Origin: Hofstenia miamia | Lineage: Eukaryota; Xenacoelomorpha; Acoela | Reading direction: 5' to 3' | Assembly (NCBI GenBank): GCA_004352715.1 | Contig: SCFE01000015.1 | Span: 430,270-494,269, forward strand | DNA: 64,000 bases | Shown: piece by piece, positions 37,831-51,265 of the stretch | Layout: every line of letters begins with the position of its first letter | Position numbering within the stretch: position 1 is the first letter of the stretch | Program-made: the position numbers and the translations under genes | The notes under the pieces: generated by a model | The model's input: only the letters and a program-made list of their open reading frames with translations | What the model was told of the DNA's origin: nothing | The model's database searches: none

Positions 37831-40120
37831 AAGCTTTCTGGTTGTTATACTAATAAATTTAAATTCAAAATCACATACTATTTAGAAATTTTCAAATAGA
37901 ATTCACAAGATTTCATTTTTCAGAATAAATAAGTTGTTATTATTAACACGATGTGAAACAATAAGAATAGGCAATATTTTTATAATCAGAAGGTGATCCA
38001 GATCAGTCTAAAAATCCAATGTGGCTTTCTTTAGACTGAGGGTGACCTTGAAAGCATTTTTTAGTAAAGATCCATCTAATAGTTTTGAGAAACACTGTTA
38101 TAGGTGTTAGACATTTAAACATGCAATGCAAAACAAAATGTGCTTTGAGGAGGAAATAGAATGTCCATTGGCAATATTGTTAAAGCATTTAAACGAAAGA
38201 TGTCTCACTGCCAGGTGTACTAGTGAAAACCGAGCAAAATGACGTTTTTGTACATTTAAGAATTCATTGAATGCATTGTATTATAGACTCTAGCACGTGA
38301 GTAGCATTTTGTAATACTGCGTAATTAAGATGTCATAAATTGTCTAAGGTTATTTTTTCACGAATATCGTGCACATTTTCACATGTAAAGCCATATTAAT
38401 GGTTAATACATTGCTCTTAAATGTAAATCAACCAGGAGGTAACAAACAACATTATTATTGGAGGAGCTGACGCTGAACTGAGGTCGTTCCTATACTAAGC
38501 TTAAATTTCTTAAATTTAAGAAGATTAGATACAAAACTCAGTGCCACCTGGATGTTGATGGGGGGCGCAAGTTCTCCCAGCCACTCCTGCGCATTTTAAG
38601 AACATTCATCTATAAATAATACATTCTTTTAAATAGAAATATCTATTATAATACATATACATGCACTATGTATACTATTGTTTATAATTGATCATTGAAA
38701 TTAAAACTTGTAGAGCATTTAATAATAACCTTCTTTATTATTTTTAGATGCAATAATATCCAGAAAAATATACAGTCACTAAAAACAACAATGGTATTCA
38801 AAACAAGAGCGTAGAGTTATAATCAACATCCTCTGCATTATATTAGTTCACAAACAATAGTATTTAGCACGGTTTAATACGGAGAACACACACTAAAAAT
38901 TGGACAAAGTATTTTGCCACAGACAGATCAACATCAAACATGTTGATGTGTTTGATGAGCACTAGATGATATAGAGATTCTTTTATCCATTATTCGGTGG
39001 CAAGGGCAGGATTTCAAACACTTTTCTTGATTTTTGATTGCTGAAATCTACCCTTAAATTGGTTCTCAGAAATCAAAAATGATTCTTCAAAAATCGGTTT
39101 TATTAAGTTTTGCCAGTTTTTCTTCGTAATAATATGTGTATTATTACAAGCCATATTGACGATAATTAAGAGCCCAAAGATGGTTTGTCTTCCAGTTAGA
39201 AGATTTCAACAGATTTTCATATTTTCAATATATTTCAAAATATTGGCAGACGTTCTGATAATGGTTAAATGCATGGTAGTGCGCAAGAAATTCGTATCCT
39301 TTATTTGAAATATAACGTCGTCCAGAAATAATTTCTTTCAAATGAGCAATATACTTAAAATAATTTATATAATTTGGTTTGCAGCCGAAATATTAAATAA
39401 GATATTTTTGATATATTATTATTGCAATACAATATTATTGTAAAGTGGAAGAAAATGGCCATCCTTTTGGCGAAAAAGACATCCAATTAGTAATTTTACA
39501 AATATTCATTGATTTTTTTAAATATCTAACTGGATTTCTAAAGTGATATATTAATAGCGTTAATATATTTACCAGTATAAAGAGAAAAGTAAAACAAGTA
39601 TTATATCTATAGATTTTTTTTTGTATTTTGATCATAAAGCAAAACAAATATACATTATTAATACAGATTTAATATGTTATGTGTAAATACTTATAAATTT
39701 CTAATAACCTATATTATTTTTTTCATGCATCATATAGAGTGAAATTCTGCACAAGATGGAACGTATTAATTGAATATTGAAAGGTGTGATAGAAAAGAGA
39801 ATAAAATTTGCATTTAAAAGACATTAAGGAATTATGTATACACATAACAATCATAATGGCAATTTTTTGGAAAAGAAAATCCACTTAGAAAATAATTTAG
39901 ATCAGCATACCACTATTTATTTGCAATGGATACTTAACCCTAATCTACCCTACAACATGGTCACATGAAATCTCACTCTATGATTGCTTTTGATATAAAT
40001 CTTTTGAAATGTATTTCAATGTTCATATCATGCGATTGTATTGTTCTAAATGCTGTCCTTAGACCACTAATTGAAGTCATGTTCTTAATGTTTAGAACAC
40101 TGCTGAACTACGCATTATAG
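37831..40120. other. Unassigned region upstream of the PPxY membrane-protein gene
   Basis: AT-rich. A GC-richer patch at 38540-38600 has no recognised coding or RNA identity. TTAACCCTAATC near 39934 resembles one piggyBac-type end, with no partner seen. Confidence 0.4.
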
Positions 40121-40123
40121 GAA

Positions 40124-40321
40124 ATGCAGCAACCCCCGCCACCACAGCAACCCATTGGCTACAGTAACTTTGCGAACCAGTATTCAGGTGTTCCACCTCC
40201 AAACTATAACCAAGCAACTACAGCATCTCCACAAGCACAACCGCTTCCTTCTGGCTATAATCCCGCTGCTACATATAATCCAAATCCGAATTATGTGCAG
40301 AACACCAACAATGAAAAAAAG
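40124..40321 (+). CDS. Exon 1 of the PPxY membrane protein
   Basis: GC-richer than its surroundings and strongly coding in character. ATATAG lies three bases before GAAATG..., so the exon may begin at a (trans-)splice acceptor. The donor AAG|GTACTTG falls at the start of a 200-bp tandem duplication. Confidence 0.65.
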
Positions 40322-43300
40322 GTACTTGTTGAAAATGTATTTATTTAATTGTATTGCTACCCTTAATATTATAAGTGAACGGTTTTAATGAAATCAATCA
40401 CATATGATTTTGAGCATGCTTTTGTGCTGAGGAAATTGAGTTTTGAGTCAATTTCAAAGCATTTTCATGGGAAATGAGAAGTCCAAGGGGAAGTGAGATA
40501 TTTAATTCTTGATGAAAACAGGTACTTGTTGAAAATGTATTTATTTAATTGTATTGCTACCCTTAATATTATAAGTGAACGGTTTTAATGAAATCAATCA
40601 CATATGATTTTGAGCATGCTTTTGTGCTGAGGAAATTGAGTTTTGAGTCAATTTCAAAGCATTTTCATGGGAGATGAGAAGTCCAAGGGGAAGTGAGATA
40701 TTTAATTCTTGATGAAAACAGTCTTCCAATGTGACTATTGGGAACTTTGCTAAACCAAATTATATAATGATTGCCTATATTTATTCTATCAGTTATCTCA
40801 CATGGACATTCCTTGTCACATGTAAATGCCTCTAAATTCCATTCACATCTCAATTATATGGAGCATCATGCAAGTGACATGAACATGTACATGTACAGTA
40901 TGCTGACGTACATTAATTCAACGTATTAAAATTTAAGTTTCACTTAAAACTACTTAATAAAACTTAAATAAAATATTGTATTAATCTTTTTAGTAAAATG
41001 CAAATCAAATTGGCAACCAGTTGCCCACTAATGGTAATAGGAGCTAAGAGTGGCTATCTTTATCCCTAATGAACCTCAAAGGGATTTTCCCAATTCAATA
41101 TGTCGTCATTATCATGCTTCTTAAAATCATTGAATCAAATATTATTTCACAAAATTTTCATTTGTAATGTTCAAACGATATTATAGTTAAAATTCTTTCA
41201 TGGAGAGGCATCTGTGTTGCAAGAAAGACGTAACATTATATAAAGGAATGCGATGATGCAAGAATTCCCTCTTTTTGATTAGATCTTAAAGAGTAAAAGC
41301 TTGTAAAAACTAAATTTTAAAACTTTCAGTTTCATATTAACTAAAATCATGAAGAGTAGTTTAAGGATTAGAGCCAATGCCATTTATTTTATAAAATTCG
41401 TTAAAATATAAATAATAGAAATTTGTATTTTTCTATTTGCACCGACTACATTACTACTCAAAGATTCTGTTGAGAACTGACCCCGAAAAACCTAAAGAAA
41501 GTTTTAAAAAAAATTTTGATAAGGTACGACAGAAATTGCAATTTTGGTTCAAGCTAAATTTTCTGAAACTTATTATTTCATGCCAATTAAATTTTTCATG
41601 CCCAAAACGTCATTTTAATCACGGGATTTTTTTCATGCCATGTTATTGGAATATATTAAGTTCAAACAGATTTCTTTTTATTGTAAAACGTCCCTTTTGT
41701 CTTAAGGAAACTCGTAACATGTGAAGAATTTCTATGAGGAAATATCTTAGTCCTCAAAAGGTTGCAAGGGTAAAAATATAAAGGCATCATTGAGCATAAT
41801 AATCAATAGGTGTAGGAGTGAGCCTTGACATATGAAGAAAAAATGCTACCATTAGGAAATGCACTCAAAACCCAAGAACAAATTTATTTCTAGTTTTCTC
41901 TCTATGCCATATAATTCTCACATTTTTAATGCAATTTCCCCATTTTAGTAGCAAGGATTAGATTTATTCTTGCACATACTTATCTCGTGCGATCTATTTT
42001 CAAATGTAAAATGTAAGAATCTAAAATTTTCCTAAAACAAGAAAATGTTTAAAAAGAACATAAACTATAGATGATAATAAGCACCAATTTGAATGAGTGG
42101 ACTGAACACAGACCAAAAACTCAATAGAAATCAGTGGCAATGTAATTGTGAAGCCGAGCAAATAACATCCATTTAATATATTTAATTAGATAATTGATCT
42201 CATGATGCCTTTTTAAGAAGGTTATGACACCCATTGGGAGACTAAATATTAGTAAACTTTGCATAAATATTTCGGTTGAGCTCTATCATTCAAAAAGTTC
42301 ATTTACCAAGTTTATACAAGAATACATTGCAAATATTTTAGCACAGCATGCATTGATGAAGATGCACAAAATATTTGATCACGTCTTTCATCTCAATTGT
42401 ACACATATGTTCGTCTGTCCAGCGTTTACAGCAGTGTTAGGACATTTCATAAGCTCAATTATGCATTTTTTTATTATTTCATTAGTTTTATTAATTGATC
42501 GTCCTTCACAGTTGTCTTCAGCTAAATTTGTCTTATTTGAGTGCTCGATTGCAAAGTATTATATGTCATTGATAAGCTGTAAACACATATTTAGGTATAC
42601 ATATATTAATAACATATTTTACGTAATCGTATGAGAGGCGTATACATTCTAAGCCTTCATTTTAATAAGGAATGTTGTAAAACATTTAATGCATTAATAG
42701 ATAATTGGCATTATTAGTGAATATGCATTTGAGTTTTCTCAATAATAAAAGTCTCAAAACTCCTGATCCTGCTGGTATTAAGCCTGATTTATAAATTATC
42801 TATGATTTGAGACATTTTTCTCATTAATGTTTCAATAAATTCCTCATTATTCTACTAGTGAACACTAGATGCTAAATGAATAATCTGAATCAGGTAAACG
42901 GTACATAACTAATCAATCAATTTTGCATCATTTTCAAATGGAGATTCATAGGATACATAATCGCATTTATGAGCACCAAAATCTCCATAAATTGTAATGT
43001 GTTTGCTAGCTTACTGACTTTATTCCATTTTAAAAACCTATGACGTGGCAGATTTCCCAATGTGAGCATATCAATTGATGGAAAGCTATAGAATAGTATT
43101 AGTGGTACTAGTAATTGAATTTTGATGGTGAAGGTCAACATGAAATTTTCAAAAGTATGTGGCTTACCAGATTTTAATCGACTAATTCAATGTGGAGAAT
43201 AGAGGTCGACGGTAAACCGAACTGAAACCGAAACCGCGGTTTTCACGCAGACCGAAACCGAACCGTCTCATTTTCACTAGCACGGTTTCAAACAGTTTTT

Positions 43301-46300
43301 AATGACTGGTAATTAGTAGCTGTGTAATACTGCCAAAGCTCACGCTACTGGCGAAAAAGTTCAGGCAACAAATGTGTCATCAGAACGCATGGGTTCAATT
43401 GGATTGAACACGATCACCAAGAAAGCGATGCAGTCTTTCTGGTTTCAATGCTGCTTCTCTCATTAAGACTAAGAAAAACTTGAAATTAATCTTATAAAAC
43501 CATAAGAAAATATATCTTCGAAATTTCATGTTTTCATTACAGAACAAAACCGAAACCGAAACCGAACCGAACCGGCGGTTTTTGCCCCAAAACTGATCCG
43601 AACCGAATCGAAGTTAAAATTTCAAAACCATCGACCTCTAGTGGAGAATGCAACATCAACATCTATGATAAAAACTAAGCCTTAATTGAGAATCTGTTGA
43701 ATGAATATAACTAACAGACTTCCAACACCTACTATACCTCTATCAGTATGTTGATCGATTACATACTTACCAACAATGGTGATTGGTACACAAATTATTG
43801 TTTCTCATGTTTTTTTCAGCGACCACAAAATGTTGATAATGAAATGCACATAAGTCAAAAATAGTAGAAATAGTTAACTGTTCCACCAAGAACTTTCATA
43901 TTGACAACTTTTCTGTATCATTTGTGCTGCATCAATTGGAATGCTATCTACATGTATGATAATATCGATGAGATATTAGCATTCTATCTCTACCTAATTG
44001 AACAAATTGTTGACAAGCATGCATGAAGCAATGAGAAAATTTTCCATGCGTCCGCTCGCAAACAACCTATCTCATGGCACTCTAAAGAACAAAAGATTAA
44101 AATTGACAGAATGCTTCAGCAAATGGCTGGAATCGAAATCACAAAACCACTATGCTTTATATATTATGAAGAAAAAATCACTTAAGCGATTAGAGAAAGA
44201 CATTGTCAAAAACTTCAGTTTGTTAGAATTTTGAAAAACTAAATAGAGCCCAAGATAAATAGTCCTATGCTAAATGGTTTGCAAGATCAACAGCAAAAAT
44301 TCATAATCCGATTATTCAACGGCAATAAGATATTTAGAAACCAACAAGACATTGCTAATTATTAAATAGTTTTTTCGTCACTGTCGGAAAATTTAAAGTA
44401 TTCTCTGCACAATATAAAGATGAAAGCGAAGTACTAATAAATATTAATCAAATCAACAATTACAAATCTAACCATGCAATCATGCAACGTACCTAACTTC
44501 ATCATGAAGTCGGCTTTCTCTAATACAGCCTCATATCTAACATATATATTTTGAATTTATGCAACCTCAATTCGTATTAATTCCGCAAATTATTAAGTAC
44601 GCTTTTATTACTCCCATTTATAACAGCAAAGATCCTCAAAGACCTATGAATTATAGGCCAATTTCTGTTATCTACATACTTTCCAAAATATTTGAACGAA
44701 GTCTGTATAGCCAGTTGCAAAATCACTTTTTTAAATCCAAGTTAATTTGTAATAATCAATTTGGTTTTACAAAATCAAAGTCTACAACTGACGTATTGTT
44801 ATTTGCATTCAAAGATTGGAGGAAATATTTAAGCAACGCCGAATTTGTTACTATAATTTTTGCTAATCTATTAAAAGCTTTTGACATCATGTCTCATACC
44901 ACACTATTAGGAAAATTACATAAATATGGCTTTTAGGGGTAATGCTGTGAACTTAGCAGTTTTCTAACTAAAAGGTACACGCTGTAAAACTTGGTGGCAC
45001 TCTTGTCATCTTATGAGAGGGTTTTCAGGGGAGTTTCCACTGTTACCAGAAATTTATTTCCAAAAATATTCTTTATCAATTAGTTATCGTGCATGATTTA
45101 TACGGAATAATAAGCTACAGATCATAACTTATTTTAGGGAAATACATAAATAAGTGGAAAAAAATGATAAATTGTCAAATTGGGTTATGGAAAAAAATTG
45201 CCAATGTTCTTAGATTTACGCATGTCACAAAATTTAATAAAGACTTTCAAATTATGAGACCTACAAGATATCTCTTGTACATCTCATTTACTTATTTTAT
45301 TAATATATGTATATGTATATATATATTAGGGAAAAATTCTACATTTTCAAGTGACAAGAGTTTCTATTTAAATTTAACTAGAGTTTCAAAATGCTTACTA
45401 AGGTCAATAGCATTAAACACAATTTCGCTGCTATCTCTTTTTTTGTGAAAGCAGTGGAGATCTTTAATGAATTGCCCTTGAATTTGCGATCATCGTCAAT
45501 TTCTAAAAAAAGTAGTAGGCCAATAATTATTAAATGAAAGTGGAATAGCAAAAAGTTATTCATCCAACTTTAAAGTACCTTAGCTGATAAATACAATAAT
45601 TTGGTGCTTATCAATATCAGCACTGCTCTGGAGTAGTTTATAGTTGATGATTAATAAATCATTTTAAATGGTAATAATAGTAGTAAATAGTTAAATTCAA
45701 ATCAATGTACAAACATTAAGAACAACATTTTAAATATTAAAATGTATCATAGATAAATGTAATATGTCAATAACTGTAAGCAACTAGAGCAGAAGTTTAG
45801 AAAATATGGCAATTAAGAAAGATTCTCATATGGCAATTAAGAAAGATTCTCATTTGAGAAAATTTTGATAACATAATTTTGCAACTGATATTTTAATATA
45901 ATAAGGTATGTTCAATAGGTTTATTAATATGAATAAAGTTTGGTATCCTGACTGAACACTGAATTTTTTTACTCAAAGCACACCTGAAAAGCATACAAGT
46001 ATTAAATCATAGACCACTTTTATGAAAGGCATAAAATGATACATGAGAAAACTTTGCTAAAATAATATACACCAATAAGTAATTTGTTTAAAAATAATCA
46101 TCATATAGCTGAAGAAGAAAACCTATAGGTAGCAGTTAAAGCACAGATTCCTTGTATGATGAGTAGGTATTTCCAAGTATCCATTTAATACATCACTTCA
46201 GGAATTTGTCAATTATAATAAGATAAGTCTTTATGCAATGCTAAATTTGGAAAGCTTAAGGTAAAATTGAAAAAATTAATTACTTGTAAAGGATATATAT

Positions 46301-48182
46301 GGCAGTGGTATTGCTACTAACCACTATGTTTGCCTAATATATGTTGAAAGGACTTATTAGCTTTATCAGGAAAGACTGTCATTAAAAATATAGTGCAAAT
46401 CGTTTGCACAATCTGAAGAGGTGATTCTTCAATACAATGGATATCATTTTTAGGTATTGGAGAAAAATAGATTATTGAGGTTAATAACTAGATTGTTCAT
46501 CCTAGTTCATATATTGATGGCTTCAAAATCATCTGTAACACTGCTTAGAGAGCTTGGAAATATTTTCAAGTCATTTGAAAATATCAAGATCAAGAATGTA
46601 AAAATACCTCAGGCAAATCATTAATGAATTTATATAAAATTGTGGAATCAGAGAAGAACTTTGTAGAACATGATTTGTTACTTAAGCTTCCTTAGGCCAA
46701 CAATTGTATACTTTGACAACAGTTTTCTAGTATCTAAATATAAGTGTAGCAGTCTTAAAGTCCACCACCAATTCCAAAGTTGTATTTTTTAATCAACAAT
46801 TCATGAAGAGAAGTTTTACTGTCATCAAGATTGTTATCAGCATATTCCATGAAAAATAAAAGTCAAGTAATCACTGAATGATGTGATGTTTTTGAAAAGC
46901 ATGAGAGAATTTTTGGGTGACAATATGACATAAATGTTAGGAAAGAGAATCACCTAGCCATGTTTCAGTAAGGCAAAACTATACATACAGTGTTTCAAAA
47001 AGTCACTAAAGTTGAAGTGAATAGCTGAGGAATGTTACAATTCATGTAAGAGTAGAGGTATGCACTTATGGTACATTAAGTACTGTCATCCCAACCATGG
47101 TGGATAGTATTGATAAACAACACTGGAGGTTCTCAGGGTTATGCTGCCAACAGGGCATTTTGCACATAATCTGTATTCCTAAACATAACTTAACCCTAAC
47201 ATGCTATTAACCCACAGCCTTCTGCACCAAGAATTTTACTACCATCGTGTTAGTTAATTTAGGAGCCCTAATATGGAGCAAAATTGCAAGGGATATTGAC
47301 TTCACAACATTTTAGAAACAATGCTGTATATAACTGCCATCCATTTCTTGACATGCTTTCAAGCATTTTTGCATGTTCAAAGTTGACTATCATCTTCAAA
47401 ATTTGGGAAATAATGTGTCAACATTAGTGATTCTCACAATTTGAAGCTATAGAAGGGTGTGTGAATTCCATGAAAGAGTCCTTTCATTCAGTGTGCAATG
47501 TCAAGTTAGATCACCTTCACAAGTGGAAATGGTTTCCAAATTACTTCTGAAGAAAGTGCATAGTGACCACAGAAGCATGGCATAATGAATTATCCTACTG
47601 GAGTAATCCGCCTCAAAATCATGTTGTGAAGTTGGCAAGTGAATGTTTGGATTATTTGGCTGCAGTATAATTCTGAATTAAGGGTTACTGTTAGAGAATG
47701 AAAAATCACTAATTATGTTAAACTGGCCCTTCTGCTTTTATCTTTTTCTTAAAAAAAATAATTTTAGTACAAATTTTTCAGTGTATAGCGACTTTTCAGA
47801 ACCCTTTGTATATGATTGCAGATAAATCTGCAATTCAAGGATATTATACTTTGACAATATGTGTACATGTTGGTAGCCTTATCTACAATGTTGCCATTGA
47901 ACTATAAAAATGAAAATAATCAGTATTATTTCAAGTACAAGTCTAATTATAATTTCACAGGCAAATTTTGTTTGCTTGTGTAAAAATATTGATATTTTTT
48001 TTTCATTTTAAGAATATTTTCACATTCAATTTTACTTCTATGAATTATGAAAAATTGTATAAATCAATGTATTTTAGGTTCTATATATTTGGCTTGCCTT
48101 CACAGCATTTGGATTTATCTTCCCAGTGATATTTGTGGTTGTTTTCTTCTTAATATTTTTCTCTATTACTTCTGCTTTGTAA
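40124..48182 (+). CDS. Small proline-rich PPxY protein with one C-terminal transmembrane segment, two exons
   Basis: Proposed join of 40124-40321 and 48078-48182, 100 aa. Exon 1 starts MQQPPPPQQP, is rich in Pro, Gln, Asn and Tyr, and carries PPNY (residues 25-28), a PPxY motif that in other proteins binds WW domains of NEDD4-type ubiquitin ligases. It ends NNEKK at AAG|GTACTT. Exon 2 follows TATTTTAG and encodes an uninterrupted hydrophobic helix (67-100, VLYIWLAFTAFGFIFPVIFV...), then stop. Both boundaries are phase 0. Two lysines sit just before the membrane helix, so the N-terminus probably faces the cytosol in a tail-anchored layout (inference). The 7.8-kb intron holds a hAT MITE and a LINE. 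I recognise no named family. A further unseen exon between the two is possible. Confidence 0.55.
40321..40720 (+). repeat. 200-bp tandem duplication starting at the exon 1 donor
   Basis: 40321-40520 and 40521-40720 differ by one base (AAA/AGA at 40472/40672). The duplication copies GGTACTTG, so a second donor-like site lies 200 bp downstream. Confidence 0.9.
40721..43191. other. Intron DNA, no element recognised
   Basis: AT-rich. Open frames at 41437-41724 and 42224-42634 show no recognised domain. Confidence 0.45.
43192..43648. mobile_element. hAT-type MITE, 441 bp with 8-bp target duplication
   Basis: Element 43200-43640; the duplicated target GTGGAGAA is at 43192-43199 and 43641-43648. 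Ends are TAGAGGTCGACGGT and, inverted, TAGAGGTCGATGGT. The subterminal regions are packed with ACCGAAACCG motifs. It has no coding capacity. Confidence 0.88.
43649..44079. other. Intron DNA between hAT MITE and LINE
   Basis: No feature recognised. Confidence 0.4.
44080..45560 (+). mobile_element. Decayed CR1/Jockey-type LINE with internal deletion
   Basis: The pre-RT region at 44091-44234 has SKWLESKSQNHYALYIMKKK. The RT start at 44559-44936 has FITPIYNSKDPQRPMNYRPI, NNQFGFTKSKSTTDVLLFAF and ANLLKAFDIMSH (block A, with the usual 'LD..KAFD' Asp replaced). The catalytic block C is missing; the C-terminus is near 45385-45500 (AVEIFNELPLNLRSSSIS). The middle of the RT is deleted or unrecognisable. 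Confidence 0.75.
45561..48077. other. Rest of the PPxY-gene intron
   Basis: AT-rich with no recognised element. It contains a 24-bp tandem duplication at 45804-45851. Confidence 0.4.
45804..45851 (+). repeat. 24-bp tandem duplication
   Basis: Two exact copies of ATATGGCAATTAAGAAAGAT plus TCTC. Confidence 0.9.
48078..48182 (+). CDS. Exon 2 of the PPxY membrane protein (transmembrane exon)
   Basis: Acceptor ATTTTAG|GTT; 34 codons and TAA at 48180-48182. The continuous 30-residue hydrophobic run with GC-richer codons (GGCTTGCCTTCACAGC) stands out from flanking AT-rich DNA. Confidence 0.55.
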   Translation, partial: VLYIWLAFTAFGFIFPVIFVVVFFLIFFSITSAL

Positions 48183-49871
48183 TAGATTTAGAATTTGTAC
48201 AAAGTACTTTAAAAGATGAAAATATGACTCTGAAGTTTTTTCTAGAACTTATATTCATGCAATATTGAATAATGCTTAAATATCACTGCTATGAATGTCT
48301 TAGCAGTATCTTTCAATATTTTGAACAATGTAATTAAGATATTTTGCTCCAAATTACCATCAGACTTCAGTTTATGTAAAATTATGAATTATGTTTTATA
48401 GAATATTAGTTTATAAATCAAATATTTGGTGAAAACCTTACTACTAAAGATGTGTTTCTGTTAATCACATTTTGTAAGAGCATTAAACCCTATCTTAACC
48501 AGGCTTTTTCTCAATTTTATGATCAATTCTATTCATCATCCAGTAGAAAAACTTGGCAGAACATTAGCTTACATAGGGCTGAATAACAAAAAAACAACAT
48601 TTTTGCTATTTTGATTCTCTGACAAAGTAATAAGCACTGATGTAAACCAAAATCTGTTTCAAGACCCCAGCAATGCTAATATTTGGAAAGGTGGTGACTA
48701 ATGATAAATGGAAACCATTGAGAAACAAATGATTTAATATTATCCAATCTGACTATTGGAGGTGAATCTATCAATGAAGATAGCAGTAAAAGTACTAAAT
48801 TCTTTAGAGTAACATATCCATAACTCAAAAAATAATATAACTGATATTTAATTTTTGAAAATTATCTTAATAATAATACTTTAGAAAAACTAAAAAATCT
48901 ATCTGTGATAAGATTTCTTTCAAGAAAACATTATTTTTCAGGGGCTTGGTCAAGACCCTCCAGCAAAGATCATGTTAATCTATTTTAATATGAAGGCCAA
49001 TTTTCATTATTAAAGGTAGTATAAAAAATATATTGTAACATAAATTGTTAAATTTTATGGTTAGCTTCACTGATTGTCATTTGTAAATCTTTAACATTAG
49101 TTTCTCTCCACTTTATAAATCACTCATTTATTTGGTAGTTTTTTATATGAATTATTGTTAACATAAACCATTGCTTATAATTAATGGAATATTAAGGAAT
49201 ATTAAGAGGCAAGTTAACTGCTTCATTTCATATATTATCTAGACATATGCATTTATTTTTAACAAATTCAGTTTCTTTTTTTAACTGAATATATCAAGGG
49301 TGTACAAGAAATAACTCTTACAATAAGAAAGGGTCATTCAATGTCTTATAATGAGGGAGATTTCAAAACAGTTATTAGAACCACTGATGTAAGTTCACAG
49401 CATTACAAACCTATATCAAAGATAAGCCTTAATTTCTCTTACAATTAAGCAAGGAAGACCTTCAGAAATCTACAGAAAATATGATAGGAATATTATGTAG
49501 GTGATCAATCATATAATGAAATGTTTAAGTGTGGTTTGTGACAGAAAAATATGCACTCTGCATCAATTGCTTGTTGCATATTCATAAAATGCAGTTTATG
49601 TGATAGAATATGGAGTAAGGAACCAAATCTCTCAACTATCACATACACACAACACTGATTTGGAATGATGAGATGAACATAATGTGGTAGATCAGTAGAA
49701 GAAGATCATGCACAATTAAAAAACACTAAAACTTAAAAAATTACAAAAAAATTCAACATTTTTTTGTAAAGGAAATCATACCTATTTTAACTGAATAGTT
49801 TTCAGGCTAAAACAATATCAACAACCATTGTATAAAATTTAATATCTGAGTATCCATTGCTCACATTGATA

Positions 49872-49906
<35 letters not shown>

Positions 49907-51200
49907 ATTGATATATATTTCCTTATTTTTGCTATTGAAAATCCAAAAACTTTACATTGGGCTGGAAACTATCTGAAATTTTTAAAGGATTTAGCAGGAA
50001 TCACACTTTTTTTAATTTAAATTTACTTAAAATAATTTTTGGGGTACAAAGAGACACTACCCTGCAAATTTTCAGGAATTAATGTTTTGTGATGTGGTCA
50101 TAATGAGGCTAAAAAATGTATATATATATTTGTCAGTTGTACTATGGAAATCAGAGGTGGTGGTGCATAGGTGACTGATTTTTCAAAAATCCCATTGTAC
50201 AGCTTTTTAATGGACCTGTTTCATTACAATTTTCTTTCAGTTTTTTTATTGAAAATAGATATATATTGGCATAAACACATTCAAACAATTTTCACTTCCT
50301 ATATTTAGTGAATTTTAATTGTAATCTTTTGAAATTATTCCAATTGTTAATTAGACGAAATGAAAAATGGTGCTATATATTTTAGTTAAAATTTCTGCTA
50401 ATTATAGTATGGTAAAAGTATTAGAAGACTGAATCATACTTGTCAAATATTTGTCTATATATTCTTATGTTATGATCTTGTTTATTATTACCAGTTTATT
50501 TTGTATAAATAGTTGTGATTATTTCATTTTTGTTTGCTTCAATGTATTTTCATTAAATTTGTTTTACTTTTTATCTTGACTTTGTGTTTTATTGATTGTA
50601 GGTTAGGTGTATGGCTAGGGTTTTTGTTGTACTACATTTCATTCACTGTAAAAATTAACTTTTATTGGTTTCACCAAAATTGCACAAAATGAGGAATGCA
50701 CTGAGCTTAGGTATTAACTTAGCATGTAGGTTTCACTTACTGCACCTAAGAGTTAAAGCTTCTTTATTCTTTATCTTAATTATGGCTCTACTTTTATATG
50801 AATTTTTTGTAAAGGTTATCTGTATCAGGTCAGCTGAGTGTGGCAACTCTTCTCCTAACATGATCTTCTGTTTACTTTTAACTTTTAATAGGATAGGGTA
50901 ATAATAACAGCATCAGTAAATCTATGCATTGACACAAAACCCTCGGATGATAGGGATTTAAAAGTGCTTGCTGATTTTCATAGCAATGCTACATAGCAAC
51001 CACCACAGGACACTGAATACAAGTATTGTTTTAAAAATAACTATACCACTGTCAGAGGAAGCTACTATATAACCACCAAGAAGATATTGAACCCTACAAA
51101 GAAGAGATGAAACCTATTAAAATTGGACTGCAGTTAGAATAACAATTTTCAGTGCTGTCCAGAAACCCAAAAATTTTTTTAGAATTGCAGAACTTAGCCT
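48183..51200. other. 3' side of the PPxY gene and intergenic DNA
   Basis: Contains (TA)n at about 49874-49903. No coding similarity recognised; an open frame at 50665-50901 is unassigned. Confidence 0.4.
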
Positions 51201-51265
51201 ACAAAACCTAGATTAAGTTAAGTCAGTTGAGTTAAGCCTGTCAAGGCTACTTTAACTCAAAGTAA

